Part shown: piece after piece, positions 42,306 to 50,870 of the stretch
Numbering within the stretch: the stretch's first letter is position 1
Layout: every line of letters starts with the position of its first letter
NCBI GenBank assembly: GCA_038532735.1
Contig: JBCBAC010000002.1
Span: 62,001 to 126,000 of the forward strand
Length of the DNA: 64,000 nt
Direction of reading: 5' to 3'
DNA from: JAHTBL01 sp038532735
Lineage (GTDB): Bacteria > Pseudomonadota > Alphaproteobacteria > Rhodobacterales > Rhodobacteraceae
Notes under the pieces: generated by a model
Database searches by the model: none
What the model was told of the DNA's origin: nothing
Seen by the model: the letters and a program-made list of their open reading frames with translations, nothing else
Translations under genes and position numbers: made by a program

Positions 42306-42785
42306 TCAACCTGTCTCTTCTTCCAGATGCAGCTTCATTTCTAGCAAGACATGCTGCAAGGCAGAGGTTTCGCGCAACAGCCGTTTGGCTTCATTCACGG
42401 TAATCACACCATCTTCGATGGATTGATTATACTCAGCCATCAGCATGGCAAAGCGCTGCGAGAGCGCCACCACGTCGGAGTTCACACCACCCCCGTCAGA
42501 ATTCTTGCGATCCTGATCATAGCTCAGCGTAATCCCTTTGAGATCCGCCAAAGCGCTGGTCACATGGGGAAAACGGGCCGCCTCTTCCAAAGCGGCAACA
42601 GCGTCGATTGGCATGAACCGATCGGCGTGTTCCGGATTGTCCGAATAATACCGCCCAAGCGTCGCCTTCGACTTGCCCGTCAATGCGCAAGCCGGTTCGA
42701 TGCCGACATCTTTAACCAAAGCCTCAGTGTGCTTTTTGAGATAATTACCAATACCCATCCCTGTCCCAGAACACCCTTTCGTCAT
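42306..42785 (-). CDS. Predicted DNA-binding (HTH) hypothetical protein
   Basis: 159-aa protein. The N-terminal stretch 'LKKHTEALVKDVGIEPACAL' then 'TGKSKATLGRYYSD' has the look of a helix-turn-helix, and the C-terminal part is helical with 'INEAKRLLRE'-like sequence ('TVNEAKRLLRETSALQ'). The start at 42785 is chosen for an AGGAGG about 12 nt before it. I do not recognise the family; phage CII-like or chromosomal regulators are possible. Confidence 0.7.
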   Translation of the reverse strand: MTKGCSGTGMGIGNYLKKHTEALVKDVGIEPACALTGKSKATLGRYYSDNPEHADRFMPIDAVAALEEAARFPHVTSALADLKGITLSYDQDRKNSDGGGVNSDVVALSQRFAMLMAEYNQSIEDGVITVNEAKRLLRETSALQHVLLEMKLHLEEETG

Positions 42786-42871
42786 GGGGAAACTCTCGCC
42801 TCCTTTCCCATTAATAGGTTGGCAAGGGTTTGTCATTTATAAAGCGTCCCGAAATGGGGCAATTACCAGTT

Positions 42872-43061
42872 CCGATGTCCCCAGCATCGGCTTGGTTTGG
42901 GTCCACTGCGCCTAGGACGTGGGATCCAAGGACCGGTGCAAGCCGGAACAGCGGTGGGCTCCTCTCGTTTGATGGTGCAGCCGGATCATATCCCAGTGGG
43001 CGACCGCGCGTGATCCGACGTCTTACAGTATCGAGGGGCCCACCGCGAAACCTGCCTTGCA
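42872..43061 (+). ncRNA. Candidate structured RNA upstream of tdk
   Basis: About 190 nt with strong nested pairing. CCGATG/CATCGG and CTTGG/CCAAG hairpins come first. Then TGCAAG (42937) pairs with CTTGCA (43056), GCGGTGGGCTCC (42951) pairs with GGGGCCCACCGC (43035), a symmetric 14 x 14 internal bubble follows, and CGGATCA (42982) pairs with TGATCCG (43011). The frame is open here but the product has no recognisable domain. The rod-bubble-stem plan recalls 6S RNA, but I cannot match conserved bases. It could also be the tdk mRNA leader. Confidence 0.5.
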
Positions 43062-43090
43062 GCGCTCAGACAGCTTGGCTAATCAAGGCC

Positions 43091-43672
43091 ATGGCCAAGC
43101 TCTACTTCAATTACTCGACGATGAATGCGGGCAAGTCCACGGTGCTGCTGCAGGCCTCTCACAACTATATCGAGCGCGGGATGCAAACCTATCTGCTGAC
43201 TGCGCAGTTCGACAATCGCGCAGGCGATGGCCGCATCGCCTCCCGCATCGGGATCGGGGTTGAGGCAGATACGTTCAGCCCCGAAGACAATCTTTTTACC
43301 AAGATAGATCAGCGGCTTAGCCACGCCCCCTGCGCCTGTGTCTTCATTGACGAAGCACAGTTTCTCAGCGCGGATCAGGTCTGGCAACTGGCACGCGCGG
43401 TCGATGATCTGGGCGTGCCCGTGATGTGCTATGGCCTCCGCGTGGATTTTCAGGGCAAGCTCTTTCCCGGCTCCGCGGCACTTCTGGCACTGGCAGACGA
43501 GATGCGCGAAGTGCGCACGATTTGCCATTGCGGAAAGAAGGCCACGATGGTCATCCGGCAAGACGATCAGGGCCGCGTTCTAACCGACGGGGCACAAGTG
43601 CAAATCGGCGGGAACGAGCGATATGTCAGCCTCTGCCGCCGCCACTGGCGCGAAGCGACCGGCGACCTCTAG
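43091..43672 (+). CDS. tdk: Thymidine kinase
   Basis: 193-aa type II (TK1-like) kinase of the thymidine salvage pathway. P-loop 'STMNAGKST', 'VFIDEAQFLS' (catalytic Glu) and the zinc cysteines of 'ICHCGKKA' and 'LCRRHW' are visible. Start at 43091 directly follows the structured region. Its stop overlaps that of the converging dehydrogenase gene (CTAG). Confidence 0.95.
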   Translation: MAKLYFNYSTMNAGKSTVLLQASHNYIERGMQTYLLTAQFDNRAGDGRIASRIGIGVEADTFSPEDNLFTKIDQRLSHAPCACVFIDEAQFLSADQVWQLARAVDDLGVPVMCYGLRVDFQGKLFPGSAALLALADEMREVRTICHCGKKATMVIRQDDQGRVLTDGAQVQIGGNERYVSLCRRHWREATGDL

Positions 43673-44622
43673 ACAGCGTTTGGCAGTGGCTCCCCTGCGA
43701 AAAACGCGCGCAAATTGTCGACCGCCATCAGCCCCATTGCCTCGCGCACTTCGAGTGCAGCCGTCCCCAGATGCGGTAGCAAAACCGTATTTTCCAACGC
43801 TTTGAGCGCATCAGGGACCTCAGGTTCATGCTCATAGACATCAAGCCCAGCCCCCGCGATCACCCCGGTCTGGAGCGCACCAATCAAGGCGGCCTCATCC
43901 ACCACATCGCCGCGCGCGATGTTGACCAGATAGGCGGTCGGCTTCATCGCAGCGAGCGCCTTGCTGTCGACAATATGATGCGTCTCGGCCCCGCCGGGGA
44001 CTGCGATCACAACCACATCGGCGGCGTCCATCACAGCATGCAGATCAGGCAGTTGCGTCGCATGGCTTCCCACATCCTTGGCAGAGCGATTGTAGAAAAC
44101 CACTTTCATATCAAAGCCGTAGTGGCAGCGCTTGGCGATGGCCTGCCCGATGCGACCCATGCCAACAATGCCAACTGTCTTGCCCGTCAAATGCAGGCCG
44201 AGCATCTGCGTCGGATGCCAGCCGTCCCACGCCCCGGCGCGCACCATCCGCTCGCCTTCACTGGCACGGCGCGTGACCATCAGCATCAGCGTCATCGCGA
44301 TATCCGCCGTCGCATCGGTCACAGCCCCCGGCGTGTTGCTGACCAAAACGCCCGCCTTTGCCGCCGCCTTGACGTCAATGTGGTTATACCCGACCCCGAA
44401 ATTCGCGAGCATCTTGCACCGCGGCTCTGGCACCAGATCGAACGCCGCCGCCGAGAATGCATCGCCCAGTGTGGGCAAGACCGCGTCATAGGTCTTTAAT
44501 GCCTCAACGACCTCATTCGAGGACATCGGCATCGTGTCATCACGCACCGTAACATCCATATTTCCCCGCGCGGCTTCCAGCACTTTTTCAGGCAGGTTGC
44601 GGGTGATCAGAACCTTGTTCAT
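43669..44622 (-). CDS. D-2-hydroxyacid dehydrogenase (glyoxylate/hydroxypyruvate reductase type)
   Basis: 317-aa NAD(P)-dependent dehydrogenase. 'GIVGMGRIGQAIA' is the nucleotide site; the catalytic Arg/Glu/His are in 'NIARGDVVDE', 'YEHEPEVP' and 'LLPHLGTA'. It resembles GyaR/GhrB enzymes acting on glyoxylate or hydroxypyruvate. Its ATG overlaps the csaA stop by one base (TGATG), making it the last gene of proC-csaA-dehydrogenase. Confidence 0.91.
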   Translation of the reverse strand: MNKVLITRNLPEKVLEAARGNMDVTVRDDTMPMSSNEVVEALKTYDAVLPTLGDAFSAAAFDLVPEPRCKMLANFGVGYNHIDVKAAAKAGVLVSNTPGAVTDATADIAMTLMLMVTRRASEGERMVRAGAWDGWHPTQMLGLHLTGKTVGIVGMGRIGQAIAKRCHYGFDMKVVFYNRSAKDVGSHATQLPDLHAVMDAADVVVIAVPGGAETHHIVDSKALAAMKPTAYLVNIARGDVVDEAALIGALQTGVIAGAGLDVYEHEPEVPDALKALENTVLLPHLGTAALEVREAMGLMAVDNLRAFFAGEPLPNAV

Positions 44623-44960
44623 CAGTACATCCTTCCGCCAAGCGGCACATCTTTGTCCGGGGTCAGCAAAACGACCTCCCCTTCCGCGTCCGGCACACCC
44701 AAGACAAGGATTTCGCTCATGAATTTCCCGATCTGGCGCGGAGGGAAATTCACGACGGCCATCACTTTTTTGCCCGGCAAATCCTCGGGCGCATAGTGCT
44801 TGGTGATCTGCGCCGAGCTTTTCTTTTCACCGATCTGAGGCCCCAGATCGACCCAGAGCTTGATCGCCGGTTTGCGCGCCTCCGGATAGGGTTCCGCGCG
44901 GATGATCTGACCGACGCGGATGTCGACCTTCAGGAAATCGTCAAAACTGATCTCAGCCAT
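44622..44960 (-). CDS. csaA: CsaA-like tRNA-binding protein
   Basis: 112-aa single tRNA-binding (EMAP-II/OB-fold) domain. 'VDIRVGQIIRAEPYPEARKP', 'SAQITKHY' and 'VMAVVNFPPRQIG' are typical of CsaA, a protein reported to have chaperone-like and tRNA-binding activity. It starts inside the end of proC (8-nt overlap) and ends at the dehydrogenase start. Confidence 0.92.
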   Translation of the reverse strand: MAEISFDDFLKVDIRVGQIIRAEPYPEARKPAIKLWVDLGPQIGEKKSSAQITKHYAPEDLPGKKVMAVVNFPPRQIGKFMSEILVLGVPDAEGEVVLLTPDKDVPLGGRMY

Positions 44961-45768
44961 TGGAGAGCTCCTGCGAGCGCCGCGTCGCCGCCGCGACCGC
45001 CTCTTTCAGCAAAGGCGGGAAGCCGTTGGTTTCGTTCATTAAAACCTCCAAGGCGGCTTGTGTCGTGCCGTTGGGGCTGGTGACGTTGACGCGCAGTTGT
45101 GTGGGGTCGTCTTCCGCTGTCTCCGCCAAGGCACCGGCGCCGGCCACCGTCGCTTTGGCAAGCGTCATTGCCAAGTCCGGTGCCAACCCTTGTGCCTCCC
45201 CGGCTTTGGCGAGCGTCTCAATCAGGTGAAACACATAGGCCGGGCCGGAGCCTGAAACGCCTGTCACCGCATCCATTTGCGCTTCGCTCTCCAGCCGAAC
45301 CGTCTGCCCGACGGCCTGTAACAGCTCTTCGGCCAGCGCCATTTGCGCATCGCACACATGGGCGTTGCCGATCAGTGCCGTGATGCCTTTGCCCACCGCG
45401 GCAGGCGTATTGGGCATTGCGCGCACGATCGGGGTTTGCGCGCCCAAGACGTTCTCGAAATGCGCGATTGTCGTGCCTGCGGCGACCGACACGAACAGTG
45501 TTGTGCCATCGCCGAGCGCCTGGATCGAGGGCAGCGCATCGCCCATCATCTGGGGCTTCACCGCGACCAGCACAATCGCCGGGTCACTTGGTAAATCTAT
45601 ATTGATATGAACGCCTTGCGCTTGCACCCACTCGGATGGTTGCGGGTCCAACACCCAGACAGAGGAGGCGGGCAAACCGCCCTTCAACCAGCCTTCCAAC
45701 ATGGCTGAACCCATCTTTCCGCAGCCCAGAAGCACCAGCCCCCGGGCGGCCAAATCATCAAGTGTCAT
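44953..45768 (-). CDS. proC: Pyrroline-5-carboxylate reductase
   Basis: 271-aa NADPH enzyme for the last step of proline synthesis. 'VLLGCGKMGSAML' is the cofactor site, and 'VTGVSGSGPAYVFHLIE' with 'TSPNGTTQAALEVL' are the ProC signatures. Start at 45768 has GGGGGAG. First gene of a three-gene operon with csaA and the hydroxyacid dehydrogenase. Confidence 0.95.
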   Translation of the reverse strand: MTLDDLAARGLVLLGCGKMGSAMLEGWLKGGLPASSVWVLDPQPSEWVQAQGVHINIDLPSDPAIVLVAVKPQMMGDALPSIQALGDGTTLFVSVAAGTTIAHFENVLGAQTPIVRAMPNTPAAVGKGITALIGNAHVCDAQMALAEELLQAVGQTVRLESEAQMDAVTGVSGSGPAYVFHLIETLAKAGEAQGLAPDLAMTLAKATVAGAGALAETAEDDPTQLRVNVTSPNGTTQAALEVLMNETNGFPPLLKEAVAAATRRSQELSNG

Positions 45769-45847
45769 GGATGGCTCCCCCTTCGCGAAACGCACCAATG
45801 CGCCCCATCAATCACTTGAAAGGGACGCACTGGCGTCGGGAGGAAAC

Positions 45848-46351
45848 TTAAGCCCGTCCGTAGGCCTCGGCAATGGCGACTTGCAGCGCCTGCTCCGGCG
45901 TTTGATCGGCCCAGCTGACCAGCTGGAAGGCCGGATAGAAACGCTCGGCCGAGAGGACAGCGGCGTTGATCAACGTGTCGATCTGCTCAGCTGAAGCGTC
46001 CTGACCACCGGCCAGAACAAGCCCGTAGCGATAGACCATCAGCTTCTGCTCATTCCAGTAGGTGAAGGCACCAGCCCAGCACATATCATTGGTTTTGTTC
46101 AGAATTTCATAGAGCTGAGGTAGCTTGTCCTCGGGCGGTTCCATCTCGAAGGTGCAGATCAAGCGCAGCGTTTCGTCATAGCCGGACCAAGCCAGCGTGA
46201 TCGAATAGGTGCGCCACTGGCCTTCGACAGCCATTGCGATCTGATCGTCGGCCACGCGGTCGAAATCCCACTCGTGGTGCTCTGCGATATGCTCGACAAT
46301 GTCGATCGGGTGAAGGTCTTCTGTTTCCAGATACTGCTCGGTCAATGCCAT
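45848..46351 (-). CDS. YbjN domain protein
   Basis: 167-aa soluble protein. 'HPIDIVEHIAEHHEWDFDR', 'YSITLAWSGYDETLRLICTF' (in part) and 'LINAAVLSAERFYPAFQLV' match YbjN proteins of Alphaproteobacteria. They share the type III secretion chaperone-like fold; E. coli YbjN affects stress and motility, but no reaction is known. Start at 46351 with a GAGG site. It is upstream of proC, 79 nt away, and probably in the same transcript. Confidence 0.87.
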   Translation of the reverse strand: MALTEQYLETEDLHPIDIVEHIAEHHEWDFDRVADDQIAMAVEGQWRTYSITLAWSGYDETLRLICTFEMEPPEDKLPQLYEILNKTNDMCWAGAFTYWNEQKLMVYRYGLVLAGGQDASAEQIDTLINAAVLSAERFYPAFQLVSWADQTPEQALQVAIAEAYGRA

Positions 46352-46551
46352 GGCGCGCCTCGCTTTTCGCTTTAGCCGCTGGGTGTGGCAGCCGCCCAAC
46401 GGCTTGTTGCCTGCTCTATGGAAGGGTGCCGTGCCTGCCTTCCATACTAGATATCGTGGGGGCAAAGGGGGCGACCTGTAAAGCTATATTTTGATGAAGG
46501 CCCCAATAAGTTGTGGATGAATTTGGGGACGGCGCAAGATTGAGCGCTGCT

Positions 46552-47373
46552 TTACCGGCGGATTAATGACAATCCGATGCCGCCGAGAACAAGCGCTGTG
46601 GCGATGGCAAAGCGCAAGGTCAGCTCCTCCGACAGGAATATGATCCCGCCAGATAAGGCGATGATCGGCACCGTCAATTGTGCCAGTGCAGCCGTGGTCG
46701 CCGCGATGCGCGGCAGAACGAGATACCACAGCGCATAGCCAAGCCCAGAGGTCAGCGCGCCCGCAACAATTGCCAGCAGAGTTCCTGGCCAGTTCACCTT
46801 GTCCTGCAACACAAAGGCAATCAGCAACACCGGCGGTGTGGCATAAACAAAGTTCATCGCCGTGTCCTGCAAAGGGTCTGATGCCCCGCGCCCTACCAGC
46901 GAATAAAGCCCCCAGCCGAGTGCGCCCAGCGTCATCAACGCGACGCCGGACAGCGCGGGGGCAGCAGCACCGCCTGGCCACATCAGATAGATCAGCCCAG
47001 CGAAGGCAATCACCGCCCCGGCCCAACGCTGGGGCGAGATCTGTTCCCGCGCGATCAGCGCCCCGGCAAACATCGTGACCTGCACGCCACCAAAGAGGAT
47101 CAGCGCACCGACGCCTGCATCCAGCGTCACATAGGCGAAAGAAAACCCGATCACATAGATCAGCAGGCTCGCAGCCCCCGCGGGACGCACAGACCAATCC
47201 GCCGGTCTGGAGCGCAGTAGAACCAGCGCGGCCAACGCAAGCGCGCCTGAGAGCATCCGGATCGCAGCGAAGCTGGCAGGCCCCATCCCGGCATCGACCA
47301 AGGCCAGACGGTTCAGAACCGAGTTAGAGGCAAAGGCGATCATCACCAGACAGACGAGAAGGAACAAGCGCAT
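46552..47373 (-). CDS. EamA/DMT family transporter
   Basis: 273-aa protein with ten membrane helices in two EamA repeats (repeat one from residue 5, repeat two from about 140). 'FASNSVLNRLAL' and 'ITLRF'-like end ('SEELTLRFAIATALVLGGI' in part) are typical drug/metabolite exporters. Substrate unknown. The 200 nt between its stop and the YbjN start hold nothing I can name. Confidence 0.9.
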   Translation of the reverse strand: MRLFLLVCLVMIAFASNSVLNRLALVDAGMGPASFAAIRMLSGALALAALVLLRSRPADWSVRPAGAASLLIYVIGFSFAYVTLDAGVGALILFGGVQVTMFAGALIAREQISPQRWAGAVIAFAGLIYLMWPGGAAAPALSGVALMTLGALGWGLYSLVGRGASDPLQDTAMNFVYATPPVLLIAFVLQDKVNWPGTLLAIVAGALTSGLGYALWYLVLPRIAATTAALAQLTVPIIALSGGIIFLSEELTLRFAIATALVLGGIGLSLIRR

Positions 47374-47392
47374 CCGTTGCGCTTATCGTCTT

Positions 47393-47426
47393 GTTTCACT
47401 TTTGTCCAAATATCCTCGCCGAAGGC
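47393..47426 (-). repeat. Dispersed gene-end repeat, copy d
   Basis: Minus-strand reading GCCTTCGGCGAGGATATTT, then GGACAAAAGTGAAAC. It lies past the groEL terminator. Confidence 0.7.
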
Positions 47427-47440
47427 ATTGAACGATCAGT

Positions 47441-47476
47441 CAAAAAGAAAGAGGCCGCAGCGATGTGCGGCCTCTT
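47441..47476 (-). terminator. Terminator of groESL
   Basis: Stem GAGGCCGCA/TGCGGCCTC with a six-base loop; the minus strand then reads TTTCTTTTTG. It lies about 90 nt past the groEL stop. Confidence 0.88.
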
Positions 47477-47567
47477 CGTTACTTTTCGCGACTTTCCCCT
47501 CTCAGCATTTGATCTGACGATCAAAAGCCTGCCGGGGTTGACGTCGATCCCGATGGGATCGACTTGC

Positions 47568-49211
47568 TTACATCATGCCGCCCATGCCGCCCATGTCGGG
47601 CATGCCGCCTGCGGGGGCTGCGCCTTCTTTGGCGGGCTTGTCGGCCACCATGGCTTCCGTCGTGATCAGCAGACCCGCGATGGAGGCTGCATCTTCAAGC
47701 GCCGTGCGCACAACCTTTGCAGGGTCGATAACGCCGAACTTGAACATGTCGCCATACTCTTCTGCCTGTGCGTTAAAGCCGAAGGTCAGGTCGTCGCTCT
47801 CGCGGATTTTGCCTGCGACGACGGCACCGTCGACACCGGCGTTCTCTGCGATCTGACGCAGCGGTGCTTCCAGCGCGCGGCGTACGATAGCGATGCCGGC
47901 ATCCTGATCGGAGTTGTCACCGGACAGACCGTCAAGCGATTTGCCGCCCTGGACCAGAGCAACACCACCGCCCACGACAACACCTTCCTGCACAGCAGCA
48001 CGGGTTGCGTTCAGCGCATCGTCAACGCGGTCTTTGCGCTCTTTGACTTCTACTTCGGTCATGCCGCCCACGCGGATAACGGCAACGCCGCCAGCCAGCT
48101 TGGCAACACGCTCTTGCAGCTTCTCACGGTCGTAGTCCGAGGTCGTTTCCTCGATCTGCTGACGGATCTGGCCGACGCGTGCTTCGATCTCGGCCTTCTC
48201 ACCGGAGCCGTCCACGATGGTGGTTTCGTCCTTGGTGATGGAGACCTTCTTGGCGTTGCCCAGCATGTCCATCGTAACGGACTCAAGCTTCATGCCCAGA
48301 TCTTCCGAGATCACCTGCCCACCGGTCAGGATCGCGATGTCCTGCAGCATGGCTTTGCGGCGATCGCCGAAGCCCGGTGCCTTGACGGCTGCGATCTTCA
48401 GACCGCCACGCAGCTTGTTGACGACGAGCGTGGCCAGAGCCTCGCCTTCGACGTCCTCAGCAATGATCAGAAGCGGCTTTTGCGACTGGATCACGGACTC
48501 AAGAAGCGGAACCATCGGCTGCAGCGACGACAGTTTCTTCTCGTGCAGCAGGATCATGCAGTCCTCAAGGTCTGCAATCATCTTGTCGGGGTTGGTGACG
48601 AAGTAAGGCGACAGGTAGCCACGGTCGAACTGCATGCCTTCGACGACATCAGTCTCGGTCTCGAGGCCTTTGTTCTCTTCGACGGTGATGACACCCTCGT
48701 TGCCAACTTTCTGCATCGCGTCTGCGATCTGGCGGCCGATTTCAGCTTCGCCGTTGGCCGAGATGGTGCCGACCTGTGCGACCTCATCGGAGTCTTTGAC
48801 TTCGCGGGCCGCACCCTTGATGGCTTCGACGACTTTGGTCGTCGCGATGTCGATGCCGCGCTTGAGGTCCATCGGGTTCATGCCAGCGGCAACCGATTTC
48901 ATGCCTTCCCTAACGATGGCTTGGGCCAGAACCGTCGCAGTCGTGGTGCCGTCACCAGCTTCGTCTTGGGTGCGGCTGGCCACTTCTTTGACCATCTGTG
49001 CGCCCATGTTCTCGAACTTGTCCTCAAGCTCGATCTCTTTGGCGACAGATACACCGTCTTTCGTGATGCGCGGGGCACCGAAGGATTTGTCGAGAACCAC
49101 GTTGCGGCCTTTCGGGCCCAGCGTGACTTTGACAGCGTCAGCCAGAACGTTGACGCCTTTGAGCATCTTGTTACGGGCATCCGTGTCGAATTTGACGTCT
49201 TTAGCAGCCAT
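47568..49211 (-). CDS. groEL: Chaperonin GroEL
   Basis: 547-aa 60-kDa chaperonin forming the double-ring folding chamber. 'KVTLGPKGRNVVLDKSFGAP' (in part), ATP-site 'DGTTTATVLAQAI' and the Gly/Met-rich tail 'GGMPDMGGMGGMM' are all present. It follows groES by 47 nt and shares its CIRCE-controlled promoter. Confidence 0.98.
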   Translation of the reverse strand: MAAKDVKFDTDARNKMLKGVNVLADAVKVTLGPKGRNVVLDKSFGAPRITKDGVSVAKEIELEDKFENMGAQMVKEVASRTQDEAGDGTTTATVLAQAIVREGMKSVAAGMNPMDLKRGIDIATTKVVEAIKGAAREVKDSDEVAQVGTISANGEAEIGRQIADAMQKVGNEGVITVEENKGLETETDVVEGMQFDRGYLSPYFVTNPDKMIADLEDCMILLHEKKLSSLQPMVPLLESVIQSQKPLLIIAEDVEGEALATLVVNKLRGGLKIAAVKAPGFGDRRKAMLQDIAILTGGQVISEDLGMKLESVTMDMLGNAKKVSITKDETTIVDGSGEKAEIEARVGQIRQQIEETTSDYDREKLQERVAKLAGGVAVIRVGGMTEVEVKERKDRVDDALNATRAAVQEGVVVGGGVALVQGGKSLDGLSGDNSDQDAGIAIVRRALEAPLRQIAENAGVDGAVVAGKIRESDDLTFGFNAQAEEYGDMFKFGVIDPAKVVRTALEDAASIAGLLITTEAMVADKPAKEGAAPAGGMPDMGGMGGMM

Positions 49212-49258
49212 GTTTAGCGCTCCTGAATGTCATATAGTTTCGTATTAGATGGACAGGC

Positions 49259-49546
49259 TCAGGCGATGATGCCGAGGATGTCGCTCTCTTTCATCATCAA
49301 CAGCTCTTCGCCGTCGACGGTGACTTCGGTGCCGGACCACTTGCCAAACAGGATTTTGTCACCCTCTTTGACAGCCATCTCGATCAGCTCGCCGCTGTCC
49401 TTGCGGGCACCTTCGCCACATGCGATCACTTCGCCCTCAGCAGGCTTTTCTTTCGCGCTTTCGGGGATGATCAACCCGCCAGCAGTTTTCTCGTCGCTTT
49501 CCGTGCGGCGTACCAGCACGCGGTCATGAAGCGGTTTCAATGCCAT
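49259..49546 (-). CDS. groES: Co-chaperonin GroES
   Basis: 95-aa GroEL lid. 'LKPLHDRVLVRR' opens it, and the mobile loop region 'TAGGLIIPESAKEKP' is clear. Start at 49546 has a purine-rich GGAGC site; the frame upstream of it is leader. First gene of groESL. Confidence 0.97.
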   Translation of the reverse strand: MALKPLHDRVLVRRTESDEKTAGGLIIPESAKEKPAEGEVIACGEGARKDSGELIEMAVKEGDKILFGKWSGTEVTVDGEELLMMKESDILGIIA

Positions 49547-49581
49547 CTTTGCAGCTCCTTGGCTCAAAGTTTCTCCCAATG

Positions 49582-49608
49582 TTAGCACTCAAGGCATTTG
49601 AGTGATAA
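49582..49608 (-). promoter_or_regulatory. CIRCE element (HrcA operator) of groESL
   Basis: TTAGCACTC-N9-GAGTGATAA: 17 of 18 arm bases match CIRCE (the consensus ends GAGTGCTAA). It lies 35 nt before groES and just after its promoter, so HrcA repression is expected. Confidence 0.93.
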
Positions 49609-49616
49609 CGCCGGTG

Positions 49617-49644
49617 AAATAAGCAAGCCGCAACTTGCTGTCAA
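49617..49644 (-). promoter_or_regulatory. Sigma-70-type promoter of groESL
   Basis: On the minus strand TTGACA (49644-49639) and TTATTT (49622-49617) are spaced by 16 nt. The start of transcription would fall at or in the CIRCE element, a layout common for HrcA-controlled operons. Confidence 0.7.
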
Positions 49645-49741
49645 CCAATCGGATTGTAAAAATGCGATCCTTTTTCACCGGTCCGGTTGCGCAGCCCGGA
49701 CGGCCCCCGTAGCCTTCCCACGACACGCGATGAGGACGTCG

Positions 49742-50734
49742 ATGCGACATATCTTACTGGTTATCTTCCTAATCTGTCTGGGCCTGCCCGCCTTTGCGCG
49801 CTGCGACGGGGCGTCTGTTCTGGATCGTCTCTCCCCCGCAGAATTTGCAGAGCTTGACGCAACCATCGCAGCGACACCCTACCCCACGGGTCTGCTTTGG
49901 CGCGCCGAGAAGGGCGAGACCGTTCTACATCTGATCGGCACTATGCATGTCTATGATCCGCGCCTCGATCCAATCCTGACCCACGTTCAGCCGCTGATCC
50001 CGGAGGCTGACCTGATCTTGCTGGAGACCACGAAAGAGGCCGAGGCCAAGCTGCAAACCGAAATGGCCAACCGGCCAGAGCTTCTTTTCATTACCGAAGG
50101 CCCCACCCTGCCAGACCTGCTTCCAGAAACCGTTTGGCAAACCCTCGCCGATCAGGCCCGCGCCCGGCAGATCCCGGCGTTCATGGCCGCCAAGTTCCAG
50201 CCCTGGTATCTGTCGCTGATGCTGGCTGTACCGCCTTGCGCGATGGAGGCGATGGTGAGCGGTCAGCGGGGCCTTGATCACATGATCATGGATGAAGCCG
50301 AGCGCGCAGGGGTGCCCACCCAAGCGTTAGAGCCCTACGACATGCTTTTTACGCTTTTCGGCGACGCGCCAATGGCGCAACAGGTCGAGATGCTGCAAGC
50401 CTCCGTCGCGATGAACCGCGATGCAGATGCGCTTTTTGCAACCCTGCTCGCGACCTATTTCGCGGAAGAGCATGTGAAGGCCTGGCACGTCTCAAGATTG
50501 CTGGCGCGCGATATGCCGGGTGCGACCGCGGATGAGATTGACGCCATGTTTGCGGAGATGGAAGACACCCTCCTCACCCGCCGCAACCGCAACTGGATGC
50601 CCGTCATTGCAGACGCGGCTGCGCGCCACGACAGCGTGATGATCGCCATGGGTGCTGCGCATCTGGGCGGCACGGACGGCGTGCTGAACCTGCTGGCGGA
50701 AGAGGGCTATACGCTGACGCGCCTCCCGCTCTGA
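49742..50734 (+). CDS. TraB/GumN family protein
   Basis: 330-aa secreted or membrane-anchored protein with a signal peptide ('RHILLVIFLICLGLPAFA'). The TraB signatures are 'LHLIGTMHVYDP' near the N-terminus and 'VMIAMGAAHLGG' near the end; these Gx2H motifs are thought to form a metalloprotease-like site. Start at 49742 has AGGA; an ATG four codons earlier is less likely. Substrate unknown. Divergent from groESL. Confidence 0.88.
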   Translation: MRHILLVIFLICLGLPAFARCDGASVLDRLSPAEFAELDATIAATPYPTGLLWRAEKGETVLHLIGTMHVYDPRLDPILTHVQPLIPEADLILLETTKEAEAKLQTEMANRPELLFITEGPTLPDLLPETVWQTLADQARARQIPAFMAAKFQPWYLSLMLAVPPCAMEAMVSGQRGLDHMIMDEAERAGVPTQALEPYDMLFTLFGDAPMAQQVEMLQASVAMNRDADALFATLLATYFAEEHVKAWHVSRLLARDMPGATADEIDAMFAEMEDTLLTRRNRNWMPVIADAAARHDSVMIAMGAAHLGGTDGVLNLLAEEGYTLTRLPL

Positions 50735-50735
50735 G

Positions 50736-50769
50736 GCTTCGCTTTTCTCAAATATCCCCGCCGGAGGCA
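50736..50769 (-). repeat. Dispersed gene-end repeat, copy e
   Basis: Minus-strand reading GCCTCCGGCGGGGATATTT, then GAGAAAAGCGAAGC. It begins two bases after the TraB/GumN stop codon. Confidence 0.7.
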
Positions 50770-50870
50770 TCTACCGCACGCAAAGTCGCACCCTTTTGAC
50801 AGGGCCGTGACAAGCCGCGCGCGCCCGTTTAAACCACGCGCAAAACCGCCTCTATTCGCAGGACATTGAC

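Noticed and set aside
42900..43050. Cobalamin riboswitch
   Set aside because: A GGTGCAAG-CCGG stretch looked similar, but the conserved B12 box (AGYCAGGAGACC-like) is missing and tdk is not a typical target.
42830..43090. In-frame upstream extension of thymidine kinase
   Set aside because: The added 87 residues match no TK family member and the DNA folds strongly as RNA; the ATG at 43091 gives the normal start.
47391..49217. 608-aa open frame on the plus strand opposite groEL
   Set aside because: It is a mirror of the groEL codon pattern; no ribosome site or domain, and groEL is certain.
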